Shown in pieces: positions 32,850 through 44,304 of a stretch of DNA of 64,000 bases. The translations under genes and the position numbers were made by a program. Below the pieces are notes generated by a model. That model ran no database searches, was not told where the DNA came from, and saw nothing but the letters and a program-made list of their open reading frames with translations. Source of the DNA: Okapia johnstoni (Eukaryota > Chordata > Mammalia > Artiodactyla > Giraffidae); contig CM044306.1 in assembly GCA_024291935.2 (NCBI GenBank), positions 4,288,501-4,352,500 on the forward strand, given 5' to 3'. Position 1 is the first letter of the stretch; each line of letters starts with the position of its first letter.

Positions 32850-33110
32850 TGAAGTGAAGCTCCAGGACTTCGGCTATGTGATGCAAAGAGCTGACTCATT
32901 GGAAAAGACCCTGATGCTGGGAAAGATTGAAGGCGGGAGGAGAAGGTTGCGACAGAGGATGAGATGGTTGGATGGCATCATCCACTCAATGGACATAAGT
33001 TTGAGCAAACTTGGGAAGGTAGCGAAGGACAGGGAGGCCTGGTTTGCTACAGTCCATGGTGTTGCAAAGAGTTGGACACGACTTAGCCCCTGAACAACAA
33101 CAACAAAAAG
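32850..33110 (+). repeat. BovB LINE 3' end, short
   Basis: Starts at gaagtgaagctccaggactt, equivalent to the gaagctgaagctccaatact block of longer copies, and ends in a CAA-rich tail. Confidence 0.94.
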
Positions 33111-33117
33111 GGACTCT

Positions 33118-33326
33118 GGGCTTCCCTGGTGGCTCAGTGGTAAAGACCCTGCCTGCCAATGCAGGAGACATAGGTTTGATACTGGGGTTGGGAAGATCCT
33201 TTGGAGAAGGAAATGGCAACCCACTCCAGTATTCTTGCCTGGGAAATCTCATGGACAGAAGAGCCTGGCAGGCTATGGTTCATGGGGTTGCAAAGTCAGA
33301 CACGACTTAGCGACTGAGCATGTACA
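33118..33326 (+). repeat. Bov-tA SINE
   Basis: Near-consensus full-length forward copy, directly behind the BovB tail (8 bp apart). No clear TSD. Confidence 0.95.
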
Positions 33327-33687
33327 CCAAGAGAGGCCCAGGGCAAGGCTAGGGGCGCCCTGCAGGCACCGCAGAGGCTCAGTTTGGGATTTGGGAGCTC
33401 AGACTTTGCTGTTGCTGTTTCTGGGTGGTAAAGCATTTCATGCCAGAGTCCTGAAAAGCTCCAGCCTGATCCCTCAGCCCCAATCAAGCCTTAGAATTCC
33501 TCTCGGATAATAGCTGAGACTCCCCGAGACCCAGGGCAGTAGCAGGACCACTGATCTGGGGAAATTTCTTTTTATGGCCAGAGCTGATCACAAGACGCAA
33601 CACCATGGTTTTGAAGTGCCCTAAATTCAGAGTTTTGACTTAACTGCGTATGAGCTACGTGTGAGATCGCTGCAGACACTGCTATAG
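33327..33687. other. Single-copy DNA
   Basis: No gene or repeat recognised. Confidence 0.45.
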
Positions 33688-33878
33688 TCGCTTAGTCCCT
33701 AAGTCGTGTCTGACTCTCTGCAACCCCATGGACTGTAGCCCACAAGGCTCTTCTGTCCATGGGATTTCCCAGGTAGGAATGCTGGAGTGAGTTGCCATTT
33801 CCTTCTCCAGGGGATCGAACTCATGGTCTCCTGCGTTTGCAGGTGGGTTCTTTAACACTGAGCCACCAGGGAAGCCCT
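33688..33878 (-). repeat. Bov-tA SINE
   Basis: Reverse copy ending in gagccaccagggaagcc, with a short internal deletion between the cttctccagggga and tcgaactc blocks. Its last about 28 bp are part of the duplicated segment described at 33851-33983. Confidence 0.93.
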
Positions 33879-33983
33879 GGTGCATTCATGCAGTCATGAA
33901 TCATTGCGTGCAATTCATGCAATGAATGTTGTCAAACCTGTGCTTTTGTTCAGTGTCAATGTTTTCAAAATACCAAACTGTTC
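33851..33983 (+). repeat. Left copy of a duplicated segment flanking BovB
   Basis: About 133 bp comprising the end of the SINE plus the gaatgttgtcaaacctgtgc and ttttgttcagtgtcaatg blocks. The same order recurs at 34521-34628. Confidence 0.85.
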
Positions 33984-33990
33984 GTCTGTT

Positions 33991-34515
33991 TTGTTCAATG
34001 GCCCAGTCATGTCTGACTCTTGAGACCCCACGGACTGCAGCACGCCAGGCCTCCCTGTCCCTCACCATCTCCCAAAGTTTGGCCAAGTTCGTGTCCATTG
34101 AGTCGGTGATGCCATCCAGCCATCTCATCCTCTGACACCCTCTTCTCCTTTTGCCCTCAATCTTTCCCAACACCAGGGACTTTTCCAATGAGTCAACTCT
34201 TTGTACCAGGTGACCAAAATACTGGAGTTTCAGCTTCAGGATCAGTCCTTCCAATGAATATTCAGGGTTAATTTCCTTTAAGATTGACTGGTTTGATCTC
34301 CTTGTAGTCCAAGGGACTCTCGAGAGTATTCTCCAACACCACAGTTTGAAGGCATCACTTCTTTGGTGCTCTGCCCTCTTTACAGTCCAGCTCTCACAAC
34401 TGTATGTGACCACTGGGAAGACCATAGCCTTGACTATATAGACCTTTGTCGGCTGAGTAATGTCTTTGCTTTTCAATACACTGTGTAGCTTTGTCAAAGC
34501 TTTCCTGCCAAGAAG
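33991..34515 (-). repeat. BovB LINE 3' end
   Basis: Reverse-strand, 5'-truncated BovB. Its RT C-terminal frame (33901-34497, 198 codons with readthrough into flank) is the longest BovB frame here. It contains [23 protein letters not shown] residues but lacks the upstream RT catalytic region. Confidence 0.95.
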
Positions 34516-34520
34516 TAATC

Positions 34521-34628
34521 ATCTTAACACTGAGCCCCCAGAGAAGCCCTGGTGCGGGCATGCAATCGTGAATGTTGTCAAACCTGTGCTTTTGTTCAGT
34601 GTCAGTGTTTTCAAAATACTAGACTGTT
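34521..34628 (+). repeat. Right copy of the duplicated segment
   Basis: Matches 33851-33983 with a gap of about 27 bp near cattcatgcagtcatg and a few transitions. It includes a stub of SINE head (cttaacactgagcccccag). Confidence 0.85.
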
Positions 34629-34666
34629 ACCACCTTGAATTTGCATATATTTTTAAATTCAAGAAA

Positions 34667-34808
34667 AGGGTGTGTCTGGGGAGGGAGGTGGGAGAGGGAA
34701 TTCGGGAGGAAGGGGACACATGTATGCCTATGGCCAATTCGTGTTGATGTATGGCATAAACTGTCACACTATTGTAATTATCCACCAATTAAAATTTTAA
34801 AAATGAAA
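34667..34808 (+). repeat. L1 3' terminus
   Basis: Extreme 3'-UTR (ggaggaaggggacacatg, attcgtgttgatgtatggc, attgtaattatccaccaatt), of the same subtype as the reverse L1 at 29.2 kb. Confidence 0.85.
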
Positions 34809-35290
34809 TACAAAATCTAATAAAAACAGCAATAAAAAGGATGGTTGAATCCCTGCTCTGAGAGTTTTTGGTTTTCATTTGAACTTGAACATTTTTTTTG
34901 AATGAGTGAGTGAACAATGAATGAGGAAATGATGTGGACCCCTCAGGTCAAGACTTTCTCTCCACCCAAGTTACTCTTGCCCATTGACATCAAAACTTTA
35001 TCAAATCCCTCTTCCCAAGTTTCATTGTACACTGTCAGCTCCACTCTTGGCGTGAATGAAACTTTCACACTCATGTTGGAAGATGGCAAGAAAAGGCGTT
35101 GAAAATGACTGCCACACCTTAATAACTGGACAGGAGAACGGAGGCCTGGCACGACTGGCCAGAGGCTGGGGATGGGGTGGGACCAGGGGAGCAAGGATGG
35201 GCGAACCCGAGAATAAAGGTGGTAACAGACCTGAGTCAGCTGTGATTGTCGTGATCACTTTGTGGCTTTAGTGGAAACAGCAAAGGGCAA
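34809..35290. other. Single-copy DNA
   Basis: No gene or repeat recognised. Confidence 0.4.
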
Positions 35291-35294
35291 GACA

Positions 35295-35358
35295 GTGCGG
35301 TGTAGTTGAAAGAATGTCTGGATTCCGACTCGACTACTTATTGAATGCGAGACCTCAA
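35295..35358 (+). repeat. MIR SINE fragment
   Basis: gaaagaatgtctggattccg resembles the MIR 5' core, cut off by the SINE at 35364. Confidence 0.45.
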
Positions 35359-35363
35359 TTTAT

Positions 35364-35576
35364 GGGGCTTCCCGGTGGTTCGGATGGTAAAGAGTCCACC
35401 TGCAATGCAGGAGACCTGGGCTCGATCCCTGGGTCAGGAAGATCCCTTGGATGAGGAAATGGCAACCCAGTCCAGTTTTCTTGCCTGGAGAATTCCATGG
35501 ACAGAGGAGCCTGGTGGGGGCTATAGTCTACAAGGTCTTAAAGAGTCAGACATGGCTGAACACATACACACACACA
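35364..35576 (+). repeat. Bov-tA SINE
   Basis: Full-length forward copy with an ACACAC tail. Confidence 0.94.
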
Positions 35577-36300
35577 TGGAGCCTGGCACAAGGAGACACT
35601 CAGTGGATGGTAATACTCTGGGAAGAACAGAATGAGAAATTGGAAAGAGGTTGGAGGGACCAATGGACCAGGAGATCCATGTTGGGGGGTACTCGGGGAT
35701 AAGACACGTGGCCATAACCCCAGCAGTGACTGCTCCAGGGATAAGACAGCTGCCTAAAAAGCTTGAGTGATTAATTATGACATTTAAGCCAGTAAGAGAA
35801 ACAGAGGAAATACCTGTTAACTCAGAAGAAAGAGAAAGTGAAAAAGGGCTCAGGAAAGGAAGGGGGTGTTCTAGATGACCTCTAGGGGCTGGCGTAGCCC
35901 TAGAAGGGCCCCTCTGATGACCACCAGGGCCACGGGGGCCAGGACAGTCCAGGTACCAATTGTGAAACACTCTACATCTACTTGCCATCACTGCCTTCCT
36001 GATCTGGGCTTGCTCTAACTCCTGATTTTACTCTCGTTCCTAGATACCAGCAATTTCACACTGTCTCTCCTTTCCTTGATACAAAACTTTCTCTGCAAAC
36101 GTTCATTCCTTCATCTATGCCAAAATATATTAACAGGTGACAATTGAAAATAGAAACCCATAGTTATTTGCACTGCAAAATTAACGAAATAAGAATTGAC
36201 TGGGCAAACATTTTGGGTACCCTGGTTTGCTCTTAGCACTGAGACAGACACTAAAGAGAAGAGAGAAATTCTTCATTCCTGTCTTAATAACATGACGTAG
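35577..36300. other. Single-copy DNA
   Basis: No gene or repeat recognised. The 156-codon minus frame at 35521-35991 begins in single-copy DNA and ends in the SINE; it matches nothing known. Confidence 0.4.
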
Positions 36301-37302
36301 AGGAAAGGGAAGCCTTCTACACTATTAGTGGGAATGTAAACTAGTTCAGCCACTATGGAAAACGGTATGGAAGTTTCTCAAAAAACTGAACATAGAGCTC
36401 CCATATAATCCTGCAATCCCACTCCTGGGCGTATATCTGGCAAAAACTCTAATTGGAAAAGATACGAGTACCTCCATGGTCACCGCAGCACTGTTTACAG
36501 TAGCCAAGACATCGAAGCAACATGAATGTCTTCAACCTTCAAAATTCATAAAGAAGATGTGGTACTTATACATAATGGAATATTTACTAAGTCTGCTCAG
36601 TTGTGTCCGATTTTTTGCAACCCCATGGACTGTAGCCTGCCAGGCCCCTCTGTCCATGGGATTCTCCAGGCAAGAATACTGGAGTTGGTTGCCATGCCCT
36701 CCTACAGGGGATCTTCCCAACCCGGGGATCGAACACCTGTCTCCTATGTCTGCTTCATTGGCAGGTGGGTTCCTTACCACTAGCGCCACCTGGGAAATTC
36801 CAGTGGAATATTACTCGGCCATAAAAAGATGGAAATAGTGCCATTTGCAGCAAGATGGATGGACCTAGAGATGATCATACAAAGTGAAGTAAGTCAGACT
36901 GAGACAGACAAATAACATACGATGTCATATGTTATTTGATATCACAACATATCATAACATATGCTATCACTTATATGTGAAACCTAAAAAAGTAATGCAA
37001 ATGAACTTATTCTCAAGACAAAAACAGACTCACAGATTTGCAAAGCTATTTATGGTTACCAAAGGGTAAGGAGAGATAAATTAGGAGTTTGGGGTTAGCA
37101 GATACACATCACTATATATAAAATAGATGAACAATAAGGACCTACTGTATAGCACAGGGAACTGCATTCAATATCTTGTAATAATGTATAGTGGGAAAGA
37201 ATCTGAATATATATATATATGGACCACTTTGTTCTATGCCTGAAGCTAGCACGACATTGTAAATCAACTAGACTTCAGTAAAAATAAAAGTTAATAAAAA
37301 TA
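36301..37302 (+). repeat. L1 3' end split by a SINE
   Basis: ORF2 end (gggaatgtaaactagttcag, cagccactatggaaaacggt, cccactcctgggcgtatatc) and 3'-UTR (cctactgtatagcacaggga, cattgtaaatcaactagact). It is interrupted at 36588-36802. A short palindromic expansion of CATATG-type words lies at 36915-36965. Confidence 0.92.
36575..36814 (-). repeat. Bov-tA SINE nested in L1
   Basis: Reverse full-length copy. Imperfect TSD atggaatatttac (36575-36587) and gtggaatattac (36803-36814). Confidence 0.94.
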
Positions 37303-37369
37303 TGCACTCCTCTCACAAGCTTTGTCATGTGCTTGATTCTTTAAGTTCTGTGCGTGTTCTGGTGATAGT

Positions 37370-37553
37370 TACGACCCAAACTGGAAACTATCCAATGAAC
37401 ATCCACAGCAGAGTGGAAAAATAAATTGTGGGGTTTTTCACACAATGGAATATTTCACCACCACAGGAATAAACCCTCTACAACTTGATGAAATCATCAG
37501 ACTGAAGGTCAAGTAATAGGAGCCACAAAATCACACATACTGTGGATTTCATC
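37370..37553 (+). repeat. Old L1 (L1M-type) fragment
   Basis: Blocks actggaaactatccaatgaa, catccacagcagagtgg, cacaatggaatatttcacc and catactgtggatttcatctc follow old-L1 3' order. It is cut by BovB on the right. Confidence 0.65.
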
Positions 37554-37772
37554 TCTGTTGCTGTTAAGTTGCAAGTCATGTCTGACTCTATGCGACCCCG
37601 TGGACTGCACCACGTCAGGCTTCCCTGTCCTTCACTATCTCCTGGAGTTTACTCAAACTTGTGATGCCACTGATGTCTATGATACCATCCAACCATCTTA
37701 TCCTCTGTCGTCCCTTTCTCCTGCCTTCAATCTTTCCCAGCATCAGGGTCTTTTCCAATGAGTTGGCTCTTC
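37554..37772 (-). repeat. BovB LINE 3' end
   Basis: Reverse short BovB from ttgctgttaagttgcaagtc to ccaatgagttggctctt. Confidence 0.94.
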
Positions 37773-39384
37773 AGTGAAAGATGTAGAAAATCATATGAGA
37801 GGTCAGAGGTGGGGAGAAAGAAAAAGAGTCCTTCCAATTGGGAGAACAGGAAAGACACAATCCGATTTGGTTCAACAAGACCTGGGATGTAATTACATAA
37901 GAATCGACACGAGGAAGAGAGGTTCCGGAAGAAGCCACAGAAGGGCAAACAGCAGAGAGAAAGCATGCTCTTTTAGGCACTGGGTAGCAGAGAAAGCAGA
38001 GAGAGCCCAGCGTGCCCAGGTGGGAAGTTTGGAATAGGCAAAGGGCGGGAGGCCGCGCAGGTTGGGGGCCGGGGCTGAGAGCTAGGGTTACAGGTGCCCT
38101 GGAGGAGCCCCAGGACTCTGAGCTGAGAGAAAAGGCAGGTCCTGAGGAATGTGCCCTGCTTTCTCGGCTCCTTGGGGACTTCAGGCATTCTAACGAGAGA
38201 GAAAGAGAGAGAGAGAGACGTGTCCGCCAGCCAGCAGATGTGGTCCATGAATAAACATCCCTGCAGGGCCGGGGGGCTGGGCGGGGGGAATAACAAATAT
38301 GAGGAAGGTGGTGGCCTGCCCCTCGGGGTCCCCTCCTGTCCCTGCTCCCAGGGCGCCAGACACGCTCGCTGGCCCGAAGGGGCGGACTCAGACGGCCTCG
38401 CTCCGGCCGGTCCGCCGCACATTAATCCCGGTGGATTTGGCCATCTCGTGACACAGCCAATCAGTTCGAGGGAGGGGAATGGCAGGAACGCCTCCCCTTT
38501 CACGCCACAAAAGGATTTTCGTCCCTTGAGAGCACAATGAAAAAAACAAAAAAGCCAATCAAGGCAGGATCAGCTGTGGGCTGGTCGCTGCAGAGCTGTC
38601 TCCCCCAGAGGGGGGTGGGGGGGACGTAGTGGTCCGTGTGGGAAACCCACAGCCTCGGCTTCTCACACATTGTTCTCCTTCTCTTCAACGGCACCCCCTC
38701 CCCAGCAGCCCGGACCCTCCCCTCTCCCCTCCCCAAAGCCGTTAATGCCACAAAAGATACTTTCCCCATTGTGCCCGGGACAGCTGAGAGATCCCCGGTT
38801 AGTCGGGCGCAGCTCAGCATCCTCTCCAGGGAGAAGGGGCTGGGATCGTCCAAATGGAGACCAGGATGCTTATCATACAAAGGAATTCAAGCCACGCGGG
38901 GCCCTCTCCTGCTAATCTAGGACGGTGGGGGGTTAAATACGGTTACATTTTCATTAGGTGCTAACAGCAAAAGGGCAGCTCAGGCAAGCAGCAGGGACTA
39001 CACATTGTTATTCAGAAAGCTCCTCTGGCAGTGGAAGGTCAGGGCAGGTGGGGAGGGGACGGGAGGGGGCTGCCCGCCTGAGAGCTTGGTCCAGCAGGAA
39101 CTGGGAGGGGTGGAGCCTGTGACGGTGCGCTGCCAGCCTAGGAGCTCCATCAATGGGAAGAGGCCCGTTTGCTCCCAGGGAAACAAGCCGGAACTGTTGG
39201 GGAGGGGAAGGGCCAGTGCGTGGCTGGGACAGACCAAGGCCACTTTCTGGGGGCGGGATCCCCACCACCAGTTCACTCTGAGGCTTTGCCAGGGAAGGTG
39301 GAAGATTCTAGTGCGTGTCTGGGAGTCGGTGTGGAGCAGGGGAGAGTGTGGGGGTCAGGGAGGAACGAAGGTGAACCCTGGTTC
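37773..39384. other. Single-copy DNA with CpG-dense patch
   Basis: A (GA)n run at about 38195-38219 precedes a CpG-dense patch at about 38325-38460. Two CCAAT boxes lie at about 38456 and 38551. Open frames of 126-176 codons on both strands overlap in different phases. No gene recognised, so this is a candidate regulatory region. Confidence 0.45.
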
Positions 39385-39510
39385 AGCGGCTCTCTCTCTG
39401 GAGTCCCTGTGTGACTCTGAGCCTCGGTTTCTTATTTGTGCCAAATGGAGATAAAACCCACCTCCTCAGACCCTAAAGAGTCCTCAGTGAGCGTCAAGTG
39501 CCAGGTACAA
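39385..39510 (+). repeat. MIR SINE
   Basis: Forward MIR blocks: tgtgtgactctgagcctcgg, tttcttatttgtgccaaatg, gagcgtcaagtgccaggtac. Confidence 0.7.
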
Positions 39511-39684
39511 ACAAGGGGCTCAAAAAGGGGAGAGCCTTTCTCCTCTCCCCCCCGCAGCCCTGCTCCCAACGGACCCCTAAAGAGAGACTTGAAAAGGCCA
39601 AACGAAAGACTGCAGGCTTCCATACAGTAAGCGAGTGTCACTTCACCCCTTGTACTGAGTTCCTGATTTCTGCATGTACATGTA

Positions 39685-39887
39685 TGCGTGTTCAGTCATG
39701 TCCAACTCTTTGTGACCCTGTGGACTGCAGCACACCAGACTCCTCTGTCCATGGGACTTCCCAGGCAAGAATACTGGAGTGGGTGGCCATGACCTCCTCC
39801 GGGGGATCTTCCCGACCTAGGGATCAAACTTGCATCTCCTGCATTGACAGGTGGATTCTTTACCACTGAGCCCCCAGAGAAGCCCTG
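39685..39887 (-). repeat. Bov-tA SINE
   Basis: Reverse full-length copy ending in gagcccccagagaagccc. Confidence 0.94.
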
Positions 39888-40992
39888 TCTTCTCTGCAGT
39901 TTCCTTCAACTCTCCATCCGGACCTCAGCTTGATCACGATGTCCTCTTCCTTAGACTTCAGTCCGTTCAGACATTACAGTCTCCCAAACCCTGAAAACCT
40001 GTGCATAAATAAATCAACAGATAAGATGTGAGCTATTTTCTGCTTTGCATTGCTCTGTGCGCATTTATGAACACACTCTGATGATGATGTCACTGTGAGA
40101 AGATGCTGTACAGGATGGACTCACCAGGGATGCAGGGGAGACAAGGAAACGAACTTTTGCAACCTTTGCACGTGTAGGTCTATTGCTCTTTCATTCAAGT
40201 CGTGTGTTCCCATCATTCCTCAGAGCGCCCGATATTCCCAGAAGCTCAGGGTTGTGTTGAAAGTCAAGCAACCAAGAGCTATATAAAGAACGGCCACAAC
40301 AAAGATATGAATGATCCTTTCCACATAGCAAATGACAAGACCAGGTGCGAACTTAGGCATGGCCAAATCCATATCGATCTTGACTTTCTGGACCCAGTGG
40401 GGTCAGGGCAGCCTCCTGTCACTAGTGGTGATGTCACCACCGGCCACGCCCACTTTCTCTCGGGTACAGCCCTCTGCATACAGTGGTCCTCCAGCCTAAT
40501 AGAACTGCTGAGTGCTTCTGATGAGATTTCAGGCTCCCTGAGACTGGTTTTCGACCAGAAAGTAGTGCCAAGTCAGGCTAATTGTGGCCAAGAGTTCTAA
40601 GGGTTATGTACCGTGTCTTTCCATGGGAATCTCTGTGTACTGACTCATGGAAAAGAATGCATTTGGGAGATATGGGGATGGGGGAGGGAAGGCAGCTGTT
40701 TCTTAAACTGGCTAAGAGTGTCTTGGTTGGTGCTAACATTTGTTTTATGCTGACCGAGTTTCTCCAGTCATTTCTACTTCATAGTTTGAAGTAGAAACTC
40801 AAATTTGAATTTGTAGAAATTTTAAAGTAGTTGAAGAATCACAGAGCATCATAGAAATAATGCAGCTATCTGTAGTACCTCTGGGGTGGGAGAAAGGATT
40901 ATTTTCCAATTCAGGTAGCATTCAGGAAGCCCTGTCACTGCAAATCCATAGCCAAGGGTCTGACACATAAAATCTTCAATAAGCTGCCTCTT
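39888..40992. other. Single-copy DNA
   Basis: No gene or repeat recognised. A 132-codon + frame at 40202-40600 has no recognisable domain. Confidence 0.4.
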
Positions 40993-41210
40993 GAAAGTGA
41001 AAGTGTTAGTCGTTCAGTTGTGTCTGACTCTTTGTGAGTCCATGGACTATATAGCCCACCACTCTCCTTTGTCCACGAGATTCTCCAGGCAAGAATCCTG
41101 GAGTGGGTGGCCATTTCCTCCTCCAGGGGATCTTCCCAACCCAGGGATTGAACCTGAGTCCCCTGCATGGCAGTCATATTCTTTACCTTCTGATCCACCA
41201 AGGAAGCCCC
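40993..41210 (-). repeat. Bov-tA SINE
   Basis: Reverse full-length copy from gaaagtgaaagtgttagtcg-type start to ccaccaaggaagcccc. Confidence 0.94.
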
Positions 41211-41273
41211 TCTTACCTCTATCAAATATCACACGTGATTTTTGATCTCTCAGTGACTGTCAAAGTCCACACC

Positions 41274-41440
41274 AAAGAATTCGGAGGAGAGACTTCCCAA
41301 TGCAGGGGGCCCAGATTCTATCCCTGGTCAGGGAACTAGATTCCTCATGCCACAGCTAAAGATCCCGCGTGCTGCAGCGAAGTCCCAGCACAGCCAAATA
41401 AATCAAATAAATAATTATTTTTAAAAAAAGAATTTGGAGA
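41274..41440 (+). repeat. CHR-type SINE with TSD
   Basis: Forward copy with shortened head, gattctatccctggtcaggg, and an (AAAT)n tail. The 13-bp TSD aaagaattcggag (41274-41286) recurs with one mismatch at 41428-41440. Confidence 0.88.
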
Positions 41441-42429
41441 ACACAAGGCACCAGGAGAAAATGAAGTTTCCAACTTAAACTTGGACTTTTTCCCCCTTTG
41501 AAAGAAGAGAAAATGCCTCACCCAACTGGTTAATAAAATTAGAATTCCAGATCTTTCCAGGTGTGTTGATAGATCCCTTTAGAGGAAACTACTCCCTTGA
41601 AGCCAACAGTGCTCAGAAATTACAACCGGTTTCAGCAATTAAGAGAAGTAAAACATTAAAAAGCATGAGGCAAAGTACATTTGCATGCTAATGGCCCCTT
41701 CTGTAGGGCTGGGAAGCTGTGTTTTACAACAAAGCAGATAACTTTCCCACTAGAGCGATATTAACCCCTGGGTTCTCACTCCAGCTTCTTGGACCCACTC
41801 TTAACGTCTGGGATTCTTCTGGCCCTGGTCGGGCAAGATATGGGTTAACTCTGCGTATCAATCCATCCGCTATGGCCTAATTCTCTCTGGCTTGGGTAGG
41901 AAGGAGAAGAAAGAGAAAGAGAATTAGAAGTTCTGAGTGTTTGGGAAGAGAGAGAGGAAGATAGAAAAATGCACCAACAGTGGGAAAAAAACGCTTCCAT
42001 AGAAAGCACACCGGAACAGCCGGGCGCAGGCGGACGTGGCCTCCCTTTCCCTGGTGACGTGACGTCGGACACCACGGTACTTAAGTCTCGGGGACTCAGG
42101 TTGTTCCTGGAGTGGGGTGGAATGAAGATTCGGCGAGGCAGTGAAGGTAACGCTCTCTGCCCCTGGTAACTCTTGTGGTTATGATAACGGGCTGTTTCAG
42201 GAGGAACGTTACAAAGACCTTTTGGGTACAACCCTGTGAAAAAGCACTGTGGCTTTATTGAAGATGAAAAGCAGTCCTTGCTGCTTCATACAGAGTGTAT
42301 GAACCTTAGAATAAGGGCAGATTATGTATAAAGACTCCTTTTCTTTCTTTCCAAGGTGGAAACCACCAATGTCTCTGATTCCATCAAAGATGGCAGCCCT
42401 TTAGACTATACCATCGGCCTCCAGGAATC
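41441..42429. other. Single-copy DNA
   Basis: ATTTGCATGCTAAT, a POU/octamer-like site, is at 41679-41692. No gene or repeat recognised. Confidence 0.4.
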
Positions 42430-42850
42430 AGGAGAATCAGGGTGGTGGAGTGCAAGGACATGCGCTCATCTTCTCCTGCGAGAACACCAAAATTGCAACT
42501 AGCTGCTGAACAACTATCGACAGGAGGGTGTTGGAACCCACCAAGAGAAGATACCCCACATCCAAGGACAAAGGAAAAGCAGCAGCGAGATGGTAGGAGG
42601 GGTGCGATCACATTAAAATCAAGCCCCGTACCCACCAGAGATTCTCAGAGGGCACAAACAAAACCTTGTGTGCACCAGGACCAAGGGAAAGAAGCAGTGA
42701 CCACCCTTCCAAAGAGACTGAGTCAGACCTGCCTGTGAGTGTTTGACAGTCTCCTGCAGAGGCGTGGGTCAGCAATGGCCTGCCATGGGGACAGGAACAT
42801 TGGCGGCAGCAACTCCTATTACAAGAAAATATTATAGCACATAGGGCTTG
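42430..42850 (+). repeat. Probable retroelement fragment, family uncertain
   Basis: Phrases such as caactagctgctgaacaact, accccacatccaaggac, tggtaggaggggtgcgatca and ctcctgcagaggcgtgggtc are ones I associate with a dispersed bovine repeat, perhaps the 5' part of a ruminant L1. This rests on memory only. No TSD or end was found. Confidence 0.4.
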
Positions 42851-42859
42851 GGTTTTGGA

Positions 42860-42990
42860 GCTGGATGGATCTGGATTTGAGATCCACTTGCTTTGAAACT
42901 GCCTGGCTGTGTTTCTTTGAATGAACGTCTTAACCTCTCAGTACTCCAGTTTCCCATTGTGATGAGGATGACAAAAATCTCACCCATTCT
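42860..42990 (+). repeat. MIR SINE
   Basis: Forward MIR blocks: ggatctggatttgagatcc, ctgcctggctgtgtttcttt, cttaacctctcagtactcc. Confidence 0.75.
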
Positions 42991-43544
42991 ATGTCGAGTC
43001 AGCACTCAATGTGCCCATTATTAAGGGCTAGTTCTTGCTTCTCTTTTAAAAATACATTTTTCCCCTTGCCTTTCCCCATGACACAATGAGGAAGCAATGC
43101 CCAAAGTGTGTCCTGTCTTAGATTCCAAGCTAATTCATTGAAATCAAGTTTTTTTAAAAAAAAAGAGGAAAGAGCAGTTTCTGTTCACCCACCAGCATCC
43201 TCTTCAGTCCCCACGGTCACTCCCACTGCTGATGGGAAAGAGAGGCCGCCGGAAGGAAATGAAAGCTCATCAAGGGCTGGAAAATATTAATCTGGGAGCT
43301 CACGGATGGGCAGCGGAGCGCGGCCTTCATGTTCAGGCTGCCTGTGGGCTGAGTGGGCCCGCCGCCCCGCCCTGGCGCTGAGGGCACTCGGTGTGACACG
43401 CCAGGCATCCCTGGTTCGATGTCCACTTCCAGACTGATTTCCAAGACAGGGCTGGGGAGGTGGGTAGAGAGACAGAGCGTGGACTAGAGGACATGAGAGC
43501 TCTCGCTTCACCAACAACCCTTTGAAAAGGCTGCATTCTCGCCT
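42991..43544. other. Single-copy DNA
   Basis: No gene or repeat recognised. Confidence 0.4.
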
Positions 43545-43620
43545 CTACAAGGATGGTTTTCAACCATGACTGTAAATTAAAATCACAGAGGAAGCTTTAA
43601 AAAATAATTCTGAGGCACTA
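43545..43620 (+). repeat. MER5A-like hAT DNA transposon fragment
   Basis: ggttttcaaccatgactgta followed by aaatcacagaggaagcttt resembles the MER5A left end. Confidence 0.5.
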
Positions 43621-44284
43621 ATTGTTGGTTACAATTCAGTTTTTCTAGGAGTGAACCTTGAATGTGGGTATTCTTTAAACTTTCTAATAAGACTAAGTTT
43701 ATTCAATATCCTAGTAAAAGTTTTGATTATAAGTATCCAACAGTATGTAAAAAGCAAAAAACAGATTTGTAGATTTCTAATATATTACAAAGTACGCGAC
43801 TAAATACAGTACATCTTACAGGCAAAGAGAAGTGTAAGGGAAAAAAGAAGGCTATAGTTGAGGTCTACTAATAAATAAATCAATACAGAAGTAGAGGTGA
43901 TCCATATCATAGTATATTCTACCATCAACACTGCATCCAGAATGCACACACGAAAAAGACCATTTCACAATAACTCAGAGGGAAGATGTTAACGGCTCGG
44001 GTTCTTATGACATACCACAAAGCTTGTGGGAGAGCTGACCTAACTCGCTGTAGTTCTCCCCAAAAGAAGAAGTGTAAAACCTTAGATGAACAACTGTAGA
44101 ACTACAGGGTGCCCATAAACAGTGACTCACTCCTCATTAGACAGCTCTTCAGTGATTCTGAGGCGTAGCCAGGCTGGAGAACCAGCGTCCTGCTTGGAAA
44201 ATCCACCAGAAGCATCCCCACCATCCTTTCTTTCCAGGATGTGTTTGATCTGCAGCAGTGCTGCTCGCTCTTGGCTGATGGTAG
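43621..44284. other. Single-copy AT-rich DNA
   Basis: No gene or repeat recognised. Confidence 0.4.
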
Positions 44285-44304
44285 GATTATCCGGAGGGCT
44301 TTTT

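Noticed and set aside
33901..34497. 198-codon minus-strand open frame as a gene
   Set aside because: It is the BovB reverse-transcriptase C-terminal remnant plus flanking readthrough. The catalytic RT region and endonuclease are absent.
37973..38503. 176-codon minus-strand open frame
   Set aside because: GC-driven, overlaps open frames of 80 and 129 codons on the other strand, proline/serine-rich without a domain. Kept only as single-copy DNA.
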